Shown here one piece after another: positions 17,185 to 25,418 of a stretch of 64,000 nucleotides of DNA. Made by a program: the position numbers and the translations under genes. The stretch covers positions 948,670-1,012,669 of the forward strand of contig HG799463.1 in NCBI GenBank assembly GCA_000531095.1, read 5' to 3'. Origin of the DNA: Gemmata massiliana (GTDB lineage Bacteria; Planctomycetota; Planctomycetia; Gemmatales; Gemmataceae). The notes below the pieces were generated by a model. It did not search any database. It saw nothing but the letters and a program-made list of their open reading frames with translations, and was not told where the DNA came from. Numbering within the stretch: the first letter of the stretch is position 1; each line of letters begins with the position of its first letter.

Positions 17185-17703
17185 AGGGACGTTTTAGGAA
17201 ATGAGTACCTCTCCGGAACGTGAACTTACTGACTCGTTGAGCACGTTGAACGGGACCATCTGTAACGAACTGCGCAATGTCGTAATTGGCTCCCGGGGAA
17301 GCGTGAACCGAGTTCGTCCCGATCGCGCCAGTAGATTTGGGCACGCGGTTTGCGCGGAAGTGTAATTAGTGAAGGGGGCGAAAGTTTACCGGCCGAATCT
17401 GCGCCCGGCCTTGGAAGGTCGGGTATAATACTGAGGGATCGAACGGAATCGGCGCGAACCGTGAACCTTTCGTTCTTCGGGACCGTCGAAATTCTGGGGC
17501 GGGTTGTTCCGCCCACAATCGCGACCTAAGCTGTTGTTCCCATCGCGGGCCAGTGTCCGGAACCACTGACGCGCGAGACCCCCATCAAGACAAATTCGTT
17601 GGCACGGGACTCGGAGCGATCAGGCCCCGGTAGACCCGTATCGCGATACGGTACGCACACGACTTTTGCCGACCGGGGTTCACCGGACGGAACGGACTGA
17701 AAT
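17185..17703. other. Leader region of the sigma factor gene
   Basis: This stretch of 519 bases has no credible gene. It contains a TATAAT-like -10 box at 17424-17429 without a well-spaced -35. If used, it would give a leader of about 270 bases. No hairpin or riboswitch is evident. Confidence 0.35.
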
Positions 17704-19275
17704 ATGAACCGTATGACGCACAACGACGAACTGAACGACCAACCCGTGAACGAACTGCCACACGACGAACGTGTGCCGCAGGACGAGCGCGAGGATTCGG
17801 ACGACGATTTGGCCGACGACAGTGAGGAATCGGACGAGGATACCGCACTCGAACCAGAAGAGGCGAGTGGCGATAGCGAGGCCGCGAGCGAAGACGAGTA
17901 TGCCGGTGGACCGGACGACGCGCTCGGGTTGTACCTCCGGCAGATGGGTTCCATTCCGCTGCTCAACCGCGAACGGGAACTCGCACTGGCGAAGCGCCTG
18001 GAGCACCACCGGAACCGGTTCCGCAGTGCGGCACTATTGTGCCCGCGTTTGCTCGTCCGGGTGTTGGAGAAGTTCGAGCAGATCGCGGCCGGCCAAACGC
18101 CCATCGACCCGAACATCGACGCTTACTCTTCCGCGGACCTGCGTCTCACTCGGGCGCAGATTCTTGCACGCCTCGGCACCGACCTCCCGACGCTCCGCGT
18201 GCTGCTCGGTCAAGACAGCGTGGTGTTCGCGGCCGGCGTGCGGGACGAGTTCCGCGGCGACCACAGCGCGTGGCAGCGTGACCGGTTCCACCGGCTCGCC
18301 AAGTGCCGTCGACTCGTGAGCGAACTGTCGCCACGAACGGAGCTCCTGGAGCGCTGGACGGACGAACTGAACGACCTCGCGGACGAACTGAAGCATTTGG
18401 CGATCGCGCAGAGCGAAGTCGGGTGCCCGGCCGACCGCATTAAACAAACCAAACTGCTCCGCGACGCCGAGTGCGGTGCGTCGATGACGACCGACGAACT
18501 GGCGGCGCTGATCCGCGTGCTGCGGAAGCGGCGGCTGGCGTACCAGGCGGTGCGGAAGGAACTGGCGGAAGCGAACCTCCGGCTCGTCGTCTCGATCGCC
18601 AAGAACTACCGCAACCGCGGGCTGCCGTTCTCGGACCTCATTCAAGAGGGCAACCGCGGGCTGATGCGGGCCGTGGACAAGTACGAGTGGCGGCTGGAGT
18701 TTAAATTCGGCACCTACGCAACGTGGTGGATTCGGCAGGGGATCACCCGGGCACTGCACGACAATGCCCGGACGGTCCGCGTGCCGTGCCACCAGATCAG
18801 CCTGCTGTCGCGTATGGAGAAGACGCGAGGGGAACTCACGGCCGCAACCGGTCGCGAGCCAACCACCGAAGAACTGGCCGCAGCGTTGGACATCAAGCCC
18901 GAGGACGCCCGCAGCCTGCGAATCGTCGGCCGGCACCCGGTGAGCTTGAACGACGCAGTTGGTGGAGAGGGCGAACGCGCTCTCGAAGACTTCCTGAGCG
19001 ACGGTCAGATCCCGAACCCCGGCGAACACGTCGACGCGAACTTGTTGAAAGAACGTATCGGCGAAGTGCTGAAGAGCCTGGCGCCCCGGGAGCGCGAGGT
19101 GATCGAACTGCGGTTCGGTCTGAAGGACGGTACCCCGCGCACGCTCGACGAAGTGGCCAAGCAGTACGGCATCACGCGCGAACGTATCCGCCAGATCGAG
19201 GCCCGCGGGCTGCTGAAACTCCGCCAGCCGACGCGCTCGTGCCGGCTCGAAGAGTTCGCCGACGAGAACGAGTAA
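17704..19275 (+). CDS. RNA polymerase sigma factor, sigma-70 family (RpoD/group 2-like)
   Basis: A protein of 523 residues. A highly acidic N-terminal tail (about 1-65) precedes region 1.2 ([20 protein letters not shown]). A variable insert (about 100-280) is followed by region 2 (about 285-355), with [41 protein letters not shown] and VRVPCHQ. Region 3 comes next, and region 4 contains [15 protein letters not shown] and the helix-turn-helix [20 protein letters not shown]. It directs promoter recognition by RNA polymerase. The VRVPCHQ stretch departs from the IRIPVHM of primary sigma factors, which favours an alternative group 2-like factor. A strong terminator follows. Confidence 0.9.
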   Translation: MNRMTHNDELNDQPVNELPHDERVPQDEREDSDDDLADDSEESDEDTALEPEEASGDSEAASEDEYAGGPDDALGLYLRQMGSIPLLNRERELALAKRLEHHRNRFRSAALLCPRLLVRVLEKFEQIAAGQTPIDPNIDAYSSADLRLTRAQILARLGTDLPTLRVLLGQDSVVFAAGVRDEFRGDHSAWQRDRFHRLAKCRRLVSELSPRTELLERWTDELNDLADELKHLAIAQSEVGCPADRIKQTKLLRDAECGASMTTDELAALIRVLRKRRLAYQAVRKELAEANLRLVVSIAKNYRNRGLPFSDLIQEGNRGLMRAVDKYEWRLEFKFGTYATWWIRQGITRALHDNARTVRVPCHQISLLSRMEKTRGELTAATGREPTTEELAAALDIKPEDARSLRIVGRHPVSLNDAVGGEGERALEDFLSDGQIPNPGEHVDANLLKERIGEVLKSLAPREREVIELRFGLKDGTPRTLDEVAKQYGITRERIRQIEARGLLKLRQPTRSCRLEEFADENE

Positions 19276-19291
19276 CTCGGACCAATAAGCG

Positions 19292-19335
19292 AACGACGCG
19301 GCCGGAGAGAAACACTCTCCGGCTGCGTCGTTTTT
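19292..19335 (+). terminator. Rho-independent terminator after the sigma factor gene
   Basis: An 18-bp stem with one mismatch (19292-19309 paired with 19315-19332) and a 5-base loop is followed by a T-run (TTTTT ending at 19335). It lies 17 bases after the sigma factor stop codon. It also lies at the 3' end of the convergent lipoprotein gene. Confidence 0.9.
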
Positions 19336-19347
19336 CGTACCCATTAC

Positions 19348-19665
19348 TTACTTGATCCCGCCCTTAACGCGCGACACCTCGACGGTGACCGGGCCAGTCG
19401 TTGACGGCTTGCTATCGATTCCCAGTTCGCTCGAAAGCTTGTTCGCGGCCTCTTGGGGATTGCCCTTCACGTCGCTCGGCGTAACGAGCATCGTCGGCGG
19501 CGTGGGGGCAATAGCCGGAGGCGGCGTCGGGTCGATGCTGGGCACACTTGCGAGGGGCTTGCCCTGCTGAGAGAGCGGCGCGTCCTTGGCGAACGGTCCA
19601 ACCGGTTTGAACGTGTTGCACCCGGCGAGCAAGCACACGCCCAGCGTGAAGAGGAGCGATTTCAC
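19348..19665 (-). CDS. Small lipoprotein of unknown function
   Basis: A protein of 105 residues with a GTG start and a textbook lipobox (LLAGC, Cys16). A Pro/Thr-rich linker (DPTPPPAIAPTPP) follows, then a short charged tail. Its start overlaps the stop of the upstream gene by four bases (GTGA), so translation is probably coupled. No domain is recognised. Together with the two genes upstream it forms a small envelope-protein cluster. Confidence 0.75.
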   Translation of the reverse strand: MKSLLFTLGVCLLAGCNTFKPVGPFAKDAPLSQQGKPLASVPSIDPTPPPAIAPTPPTMLVTPSDVKGNPQEAANKLSSELGIDSKPSTTGPVTVEVSRVKGGIK

Positions 19666-20255
19666 GGGTTCACCTCCCGAACTTCCTGAGTGGGACGCAC
19701 GGGAGCCGAGGTGCCGCCGAGCGCTGCGGTGCCCGTTACCGGGACCGGCGCGGCCGGGGCGACCAGTTTCGCCGCAGCCGCTTTCGCGTCGAGCGGCTTC
19801 TCCGGAGCGAGATCAAACGACGCGACACTGTTCGAGGGCAGTGGAGCCTTCGTGTTCTTCGACACGCCGAGTGCCGCGACCCGCGTTTGGTAGATCGCGT
19901 TGGCCTGACGCTCCAGCTCGTCGACCTGCCGCATCAGCGCCTCGTCGACCGGAGTTTTCTCCAGGGCCGCTTGGCGGAGTTCGGTGCAGACGGTGAGCCG
20001 GCGGAGCAGGGCCTCGGCCTCGGCTTGTACGGCCCCCTGGACCACGTCCGGCGGGAGCGGGGCCGCCGGGCGCGGACCGCCCATTACCGGTCCGCTGCGA
20101 ACCGTCGGGCCGGTCGGTTTCGGTGCGCTGAAGACCTTCTTGTACCACGGCCGCGTATCGGTCGCGGACCCGTTATCGGCCGCGATCGCCGGTGTCGCCG
20201 TCGTTGTGCCGACCGCCAGCGCAGCGGCGACCCCCCAAGCCCGTAGTCGGCTCAT
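19662..20255 (-). CDS. Secreted helical protein of unknown function
   Basis: A protein of 197 residues starting MSRLRAWGV, with GGGGGGAA upstream as a possible ribosome site. A signal peptide ends near AIAADN. The mature part has a short basic/Pro segment and a helical, Glu/Leu-rich middle (about 75-125, AEAEALLRRL and DELERQANAIYQ) that could form a coiled coil. An Ala/Pro/Val-rich tail follows. It overlaps the downstream lipoprotein gene by four bases. No family is recognised. Confidence 0.7.
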   Translation of the reverse strand: MSRLRAWGVAAALAVGTTTATPAIAADNGSATDTRPWYKKVFSAPKPTGPTVRSGPVMGGPRPAAPLPPDVVQGAVQAEAEALLRRLTVCTELRQAALEKTPVDEALMRQVDELERQANAIYQTRVAALGVSKNTKAPLPSNSVASFDLAPEKPLDAKAAAAKLVAPAAPVPVTGTAALGGTSAPVRPTQEVREVNP

Positions 20256-20480
20256 GGTTCCCCCCATTTCCCGCAGTACCGCAAGCGCGGCTCGAGCGGC
20301 AGCCCGTGATCCGCGCGTTCCCCAACGGCACGTCTTCAGCGGGTGACTATTCGCAGTGAGTGGGCGGCTTATGCCAATGAGAACCGCGCGTGTAAAGACC
20401 GTTTCGGGCGCGATCGGGGATTTCTTAAAGTGTGGCTGTCGCAAGTAACTATCGGGCGGCTGCTCGGGAGATGAAATGCA

Positions 20481-20510
20481 CCGGCCCTCCCCCAATTGGG
20501 AGAGGGCCGG
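20481..20510 (-). terminator. Hairpin after the BBP7 barrel gene
   Basis: A 13-bp stem with one mismatch and an AATT loop (CCGGCCCTC paired with GAGGGCCGG-type arms) lies 21 bases after the BBP7 stop on the minus strand. No U-tract follows, so it is a terminator or mRNA-end stabiliser. Confidence 0.6.
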
Positions 20511-20531
20511 GTGACGAACCTTTCTACTGGC

Positions 20532-22181
20532 TCACCATTTGAACGCGAAGCCGAAGCTGATGCCCTGGATGAAGTAGCCGCTCGTGCTGAATTGCGGCTG
20601 CGGACGGATCGGGCTGACCAGCGGCGCCCCGGACCCCGGCGGGAGCAGGTTCGGTACGCGGGCCGCGTCGAGCCGGGTGTCGATCGCCTCACCCGGGCGC
20701 ACCGCGCTGCTCAGGTACAGGAAGTTATACCCGACGAACAGTTTCAGGCGCTCCGTGGCCTGCCACCCGACGTTCAGCCCGACTTCGGGCACGACCGCGA
20801 ACTTGTCCTGGCTGAAGCGCCCGATGTTCGCCCCGGGCACGGCGAGCAACCCGCCGGGCGTCGTGGTCGTCAGACCGTTCGCGAACGTCAGCGCCTGGGA
20901 GCCATTAATTTCCACCGTCTGGTGAACCGTACCGAACGCGACCGTCGCACGCGGATCGAGCGACCAGCGCCCGCGCTGGAACGTTCCGGTGATCCCGATC
21001 TGACCACCGTGGAACTGGTTCTCGGTGCGGAACGAGTCGTTAATCACGCCTGAAATTGCCGGGATGCCGACGTTTGGATCCGAGTCCGCGGTGCGCGCGA
21101 ACCGCTCGGTGATCGTGAGTTGCTCGGTGACGTTCAAGTAGCGGTAACCGGCGAGCAGGTCGATCCGCGCGGTCGAGTCCCCGATGAGGTAGCGCCGGTA
21201 GTTGAGTTCCCCGCCCCACACGGTGCTCTTCATGGCGGCAGTCACGCTGCCGACCGCGACGCCGGGACCGGCGATCACTTCCGACGACTGGCCGAAGGGG
21301 AAGTTCGGGTCCGAGAGCGTGCCGTTGATGTTGAAGAACGGCCGCGCCAGGAGCGGGAACTGATTGGTGTTCGCCGAAAACGTCGCCGTGGTCGGCGCGA
21401 CCCAGAACACGCGGGCGTCGATCCCGCGGCACTCGTTCTCGCCGAACCAGTAGCCGGCCCCGATGCGCCCGCCGACGTGGTAAGTGTCGCCGAACGACCC
21501 GCCGAGCAGCACCCGTGTGTCGCCCTGACCGACGATGCCGTTGAATTGGGGCGAACTGGTGGTCACGAGCGGTGGCACCTGGCTGCTGCGGTTCCACCAC
21601 AGCAGCACTTCTGAGGTCAACCACCACGACCTTCGGGTGCTGGCCAGGCGATCGAAGGGGCCGTGCTGCTGGTTCGCGTTATAGAACGGATCGTCCGTCC
21701 CCACCGGGCAGTCGTAGCCGGGCACAACGGACGGAACCACGACGCCCTCACTCGGAAGGCTGCCCGTGGGGATGCGCCCGGTCGGGTCGCGCGACTCGGT
21801 GATGCTCGGTGTGCCCGGAACGGCACGCGGCGGCGTCAGAGCGCCGGGCGTCATCGGCTGAGTCATCGGCATTTCGCCCATCACGACGCCCGTGGGCGGC
21901 TGCGAAATGACCGGTGTGGGCGTACCGAAGTTGCCGGGCGCGTAGGAGCTACTCGGGGGGTAGCTGCCGGGCACGCTGGTCGTAGTCGGCCGGGATGTGA
22001 TGTTGCGCAACCCGGTCTGCGTGATGCCCGAATCGGGTTGCGGGTCGGGAATCGCACTCGGGCGCCCGAACGCTGCGGCGCGCGGGCTCTTCGTACCAGT
22101 CGGGGCCGGCTGCTGAGCGAACGCGGGGTGTGCAAACACGCCCAGCGCGATTCCCAGACCGCCGAGCAGAATGCGGCGCAT
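20532..22181 (-). CDS. BBP7-family outer-membrane beta-barrel protein
   Basis: A protein of 549 residues. A Sec signal peptide (MRRILLGGLGIALG to about AFAQQ) is followed by a Pro/Ser/Thr-rich disordered stretch (about 25-160). Then comes an aromatic-rich barrel with RSWWLTSEVLLWWNRSSQVPP near residue 190, GGRIGAGYWFGE, LLAGYRYLNVTEQL, and a terminal beta-signal ending GISFGFAFKW (C-terminal Trp). This organisation matches the planctomycete BBP7 barrel family, which sits in the outer membrane. Its transport or adhesion role is unknown. Confidence 0.88.
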   Translation of the reverse strand: MRRILLGGLGIALGVFAHPAFAQQPAPTGTKSPRAAAFGRPSAIPDPQPDSGITQTGLRNITSRPTTTSVPGSYPPSSSYAPGNFGTPTPVISQPPTGVVMGEMPMTQPMTPGALTPPRAVPGTPSITESRDPTGRIPTGSLPSEGVVVPSVVPGYDCPVGTDDPFYNANQQHGPFDRLASTRRSWWLTSEVLLWWNRSSQVPPLVTTSSPQFNGIVGQGDTRVLLGGSFGDTYHVGGRIGAGYWFGENECRGIDARVFWVAPTTATFSANTNQFPLLARPFFNINGTLSDPNFPFGQSSEVIAGPGVAVGSVTAAMKSTVWGGELNYRRYLIGDSTARIDLLAGYRYLNVTEQLTITERFARTADSDPNVGIPAISGVINDSFRTENQFHGGQIGITGTFQRGRWSLDPRATVAFGTVHQTVEINGSQALTFANGLTTTTPGGLLAVPGANIGRFSQDKFAVVPEVGLNVGWQATERLKLFVGYNFLYLSSAVRPGEAIDTRLDAARVPNLLPPGSGAPLVSPIRPQPQFSTSGYFIQGISFGFAFKW

Positions 22182-22495
22182 GTGAAGTGGTCCTCCCTGA
22201 CACGCTTGTCGGGTCGGTTTCCTGCCGCCCGGAATGCGTCACGTCACATCTCTCATTCGGCCAAATTCCCGCGCCACACGGAACTTCACTGGCCGTCCGG
22301 CGCAACTTCTTTTCCCGGCGCGCCGGACTCAACGGATTTTCGCGCGCCTTCGTACTCACCCGCGCCGGGAGCGCAGATACGGGGACCGCGTTACTCGGGG
22401 GGAATGGCTGAAGTGGCGCCGGTACGCGGACCGAAGTAAGCGTCAGAAGCCGCACAAACTGAAGCTTCTCGGGGAAGATGCCAAGGAGGGCGATC

Positions 22496-22891
22496 GTGGC
22501 AACTCGGCGCACGCGACTCAAGAAGAAGATGAAGCAACTGATCCCCGCCGTGACCGTGACGCTTACCACGGTCCCGTTCGCGGTGTGGTCGTCGTCGGCA
22601 CAGGCGTTCTTCCCGCCGGTGTGGGGTAGCCCCCCGGTCACGGTGGTTCCGCCGGTGAGCCCGCCGCCCATTATTGTGGTACCGCCGGTGAGCCCACCGC
22701 CGTTCGTGCCGCCGCCCCCGCCGCCGGTGATCGTGCCGCCGGTCGTGCCGCCGCCGGTGATCGTACCGCCGACGTGCCCGCCCCCGCCGTGTGGGGTGCC
22801 GGAGCCGGGTACGATCGTGGGTGGAGTGATTGGGCTGGCCGCGGCCGCGGGCTACGGGTTCCGCCGGCGCGACGGGAAGAAGCCGGAGTAA
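22496..22891 (+). CDS. Minimal proline-rich PEP-CTERM sorting-signal protein
   Basis: A GTG start at 22496 is chosen because AAGGAGGG lies just upstream; the protein is 131 residues. A basic start and hydrophobic signal segment (QLIPAVTVTLTTVPFAVW) are followed by about 70 residues of Pro/Val repeats (VVPPVSPPP, VIVPPVVPPP). The C-terminal sorting signal has VPEPGT, a hydrophobic helix and a basic RRRDGKK tail, which are the three parts of a PEP-CTERM signal. Almost nothing besides the export and sorting signals and polyproline is present. It converges on the XrtA-type deacetylase gene. It is a likely substrate of an exosortase encoded elsewhere. Confidence 0.85.
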   Translation: MATRRTRLKKKMKQLIPAVTVTLTTVPFAVWSSSAQAFFPPVWGSPPVTVVPPVSPPPIIVVPPVSPPPFVPPPPPPVIVPPVVPPPVIVPPTCPPPPCGVPEPGTIVGGVIGLAAAAGYGFRRRDGKKPE

Positions 22892-22913
22892 GAAACCTCG
22901 GCCCCTAAATGGC

Positions 22914-23008
22914 GAACCCCGACCTTGTGGTCGGGGGTGGCGCGGACTGTTAGGACCGACGGTGGCGCTGGTTTTTGGCTGTTACCCCCGACCTTGCGGT
23001 CGGGGTTC
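22914..23008. repeat. Paired GC-rich hairpins between convergent genes
   Basis: Two short hairpins of the form CCCCGACC-loop-GGTCGGGG lie at 22914-22937 and 22985-23008. They are also partly complementary to each other. They may terminate both convergent genes. The second overlaps the last codons of the deacetylase gene and carries the CCGCAAGG motif on the minus strand. Confidence 0.8.
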
Positions 23009-24004
23009 ACAATCAGTCGCATCGACCTGGAACCGCGGCAGATCGTCGCTGTTCGCGCGAAGTTCGCGCACGGTGTCGATCGCGCGGCGGAACCGGAACT
23101 CGCCCAGGAGTTGCGCGAGCCGGTCCGTTGTGCGCCCGACTCCGACGTAAGTGCGCCAGCGCGCGAGGCGCCCGAGCGGGAGCTTCGGCTGGTCCGGGTC
23201 GAACTCCCACGGGTGGAAGTACAGCATCCCCACTTGTGGCACTTCGGAGCGCGCCGCTTGTCGCAACCCCGCACGCATCACCGCGAGCGGGAACAGGCGG
23301 AAGTACCCGCCCCCCGCGACCGGCAGGTTCATACCCGCAACGCGGTACGTCAGCGGCGGGAGTTCGAGGATCTCGCGCTCGCGGCCCTGTGCAACGAACG
23401 GCACGCGCGGCGCGGTCGGCAGCCCGTAGCGGTCATGCCGCACCGGGAAAATGGAGCTGTCGTACTCGAAGCCGCACTCAGCGAGCGCGTCAATCGCCCA
23501 CCACGTCTCACGCATCAAACTGAAGGTCGGCGCCCGGAACCCGAATACTGTTGCGCCGATCGTTTGTTCCAGGACGTCCTTACTTTTACGCAGGTCTTCG
23601 CGGAAGCTCGCCGGCGTGAACTGGTGGATGCGGCGGTGGTCCCAACTGTGCGACCCGATTTCGTGACCGGCCGCGAAGATGTCGCGCACGAGCTTCGGGT
23701 GGTTCCGGGCGATCTCGCCGACGATGTAGAAAGTGGCCGTGACTTTTGCGGCGGCGAGTTGGTCGAGCAGGCGCCGCGTGGTGGCTTCCATTCGGGCCGC
23801 GTAGTTGGCTTTCAGTTCCGGCGAGCACGGCAATCCCACCGCGGCCTCGATCCGGTCGTGTTCTTCGACATCAAAGCTGATGACGTTTGCCACGCGAACG
23901 GCCGGGGAGTGTCCGGAGCGAGTCGGGGTACTCGTACCCGCACTCACGCTCGCGGCCCCCAGAGGGCGGTAGGGCGATTGCACGATCTCTCGCATTGCGC
24001 TCAT
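22982..24004 (-). CDS. XrtA/PEP-CTERM-associated polysaccharide deacetylase
   Basis: A protein of 340 residues. After a variable N-terminal tail it has the NodB-type motifs: VISFDVEEH (about 42-50), a metal-binding HSWDHRRIH (about 117-125), GFRAPTFSL and a C-terminal FHPWEFDPDQP. This combination, with the DUF3473 tail, is the XrtA-linked deacetylase seen with exosortase exopolysaccharide systems. It should remove N-acetyl groups from an exported amino-sugar polymer. No signal peptide is apparent. The last nine codons (CEPRPQGRG and stop) come from the downstream hairpin repeat. It is about 11 kb from the main polysaccharide locus. Confidence 0.9.
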   Translation of the reverse strand: MSAMREIVQSPYRPLGAASVSAGTSTPTRSGHSPAVRVANVISFDVEEHDRIEAAVGLPCSPELKANYAARMEATTRRLLDQLAAAKVTATFYIVGEIARNHPKLVRDIFAAGHEIGSHSWDHRRIHQFTPASFREDLRKSKDVLEQTIGATVFGFRAPTFSLMRETWWAIDALAECGFEYDSSIFPVRHDRYGLPTAPRVPFVAQGREREILELPPLTYRVAGMNLPVAGGGYFRLFPLAVMRAGLRQAARSEVPQVGMLYFHPWEFDPDQPKLPLGRLARWRTYVGVGRTTDRLAQLLGEFRFRRAIDTVRELRANSDDLPRFQVDATDCEPRPQGRG

Positions 24005-24487
24005 ATCGGTCTTCCAACGGGAAGCCGGACGGGTTCAGCAGGGCGTGGCGCTGAAGGGTAGCACTTTTTGGGAGTTCGACTCAAGACGGGTCTTGGAAAT
24101 GCCGATCCGTAAAGGTTTCGCATCGCCGTGTAAGCTCTTCGCTACCTTAGTAAATGCTACTGAGTGACAGAGAGCGACCGAACTAGCCCGCGTTCCTGCT
24201 TCCAATACGCGAAACTCCTCATCCAGCAGCAGTTACGTTCACTTGGCTCGGTCAGTTCGGCCGGCATTGAGATTGCACAGTAAATTCTCGGTTGTGTGCG
24301 GAATCGGGTTGACAGCGCGGGTGCCTTCTCGCTTTCTTAGCAAGAGGTTGCGGAATCCGCGCAACGCGCCCGCTCGGGAACGCCCCTCGATTCCCAACGG
24401 ACCGAACTCCATCAAGGAGCATCGGAACGCGACCCACGGAATTCGGACTGTTACGCCCACTCGGTCTCCAATTAGGAGCTGCCCGTT
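24005..24487. other. Divergent region between deacetylase and PEP-CTERM gene
   Basis: These 483 bases hold no credible gene. They contain a sigma-54-like site at 24262-24277, and a TTGACA hexamer near 24310 without a good -10 partner. ATTAGGAG near 24473 is the ribosome binding site for the next gene. Confidence 0.5.
24262..24277 (+). promoter_or_regulatory. Candidate sigma-54 (-24/-12) promoter
   Basis: CGGCATTGAGATTGCA has the invariant GG and GC dinucleotides separated by 10 bases, with the flanking GGCA and TTGCA of the consensus. It faces the PEP-CTERM protein gene about 210 bases downstream. Sigma-54 control of PEP-CTERM genes has been proposed in proteobacteria. No activator gene is visible here and a single short match can arise by chance. 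Confidence 0.3.
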
Positions 24488-25315
24488 ATGCTTCAGCGTC
24501 AGTTGCGGTGGATCGTCGCGGGCTGCGCGGCCGTCGCCGTGATCTGCTTCGCCCCGGCCCGGTCGAGCGCCGAAGTCCAGATCCTCGTTGAAGAACTCAA
24601 CGCGAGCAGCACCGTTGTCGGGAGCAGCGCCTACACCGTCGGTAGCCCGACCGGGGCGACGACCTTCTTCCAGAACTTCAGCTACTCCAGCCCCACGGGG
24701 CAGTTCACCCTGAGCGGCACGACCGGGACGAATAGTCAACTGGGCACGTTGAACGCTTCGCTCTCGACCAGCTTCACGGCCGGGTTCACGAGCAACTTCG
24801 ACCCGACCCAGGGGCACACGCTCCGGATCACCGTGACCGACGACAAGTACACCAGTAACGGTGCCCCCGCTGTACTCCAGAACAGTGCCGGCGTCGCTCT
24901 CGGGTTCGCGGGCGGGAGCATCCAGGTCGATTCGTTCAGCCGCATTTACGACCCCACCGCGCCCGGTGCTGTTGCGGCCAGCAGCACCAGCACGCTGGCG
25001 GACGGTACGACGCTCGGCGGCCCGACCGGAGTCGCAACCGACTCGCTGCCCTCGGACCCCACGAACGCCCGCATCACGTCGGCGAACGTCTCGGGCCTGG
25101 ATACGCCCTACGCGATTCAACAGGTGATCCTGATCTCGGTGAGCCAGAACCAGAACGGCTCGATCGACCCGAACAGCACGTTTACGGGTTCGGCCGGTGC
25201 CCGCGTGGACCCGACCACCCGTGCGGTTCCGGCACCGGGGGGCCTGGCCCTCGGGCTGATCGCGCTCCCGCTGTTCGGGCTGCGCCGCGCGCTCCGCAAA
25301 CGCGCTGCGACCTGA
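24488..25315 (+). CDS. PEP-CTERM sorting-signal exported protein
   Basis: A protein of 275 residues. A signal peptide (hydrophobic core IVAGCAAVAVICFA, cleavage near RSSAEV) is followed by a Ser/Thr/Gly/Asn-rich beta-type domain without charged clusters. The end has AVPAPGG, a hydrophobic helix (LALGLIALPLFGL) and a basic tail (RRALRKR), matching a PEP-CTERM-type signal. It is probably processed by an exosortase and linked to the exopolysaccharide matrix. The mature domain is not assigned. TTAGGAG precedes the ATG, and a Rho-independent terminator follows. Confidence 0.85.
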   Translation: MLQRQLRWIVAGCAAVAVICFAPARSSAEVQILVEELNASSTVVGSSAYTVGSPTGATTFFQNFSYSSPTGQFTLSGTTGTNSQLGTLNASLSTSFTAGFTSNFDPTQGHTLRITVTDDKYTSNGAPAVLQNSAGVALGFAGGSIQVDSFSRIYDPTAPGAVAASSTSTLADGTTLGGPTGVATDSLPSDPTNARITSANVSGLDTPYAIQQVILISVSQNQNGSIDPNSTFTGSAGARVDPTTRAVPAPGGLALGLIALPLFGLRRALRKRAAT

Positions 25316-25358
25316 CCGGGCGCCGGGTTTTCGTTGTGATTAATGTGTGCTACGCTGG

Positions 25359-25386
25359 ACGGGGCAACAATAGTTGCCCCGTTTTC
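25359..25386 (+). terminator. Rho-independent terminator after the PEP-CTERM gene
   Basis: A GGGGCAAC / GTTGCCCC stem (extended by flanking A-T and C-G pairs) with an AATA loop is followed by TTTTCGTTT. It lies 33 bases before the next GTG start, so the TPR gene needs its own promoter or read-through. Confidence 0.85.
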
Positions 25387-25418
25387 GTTTTTCCGGCCGC
25401 CCACCGAGGATCACGCCT

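Noticed and set aside
17424-17429. TATAAT promoter of the sigma factor gene
   Set aside because: It has no -35 hexamer at normal spacing, so it is only noted in the leader region.
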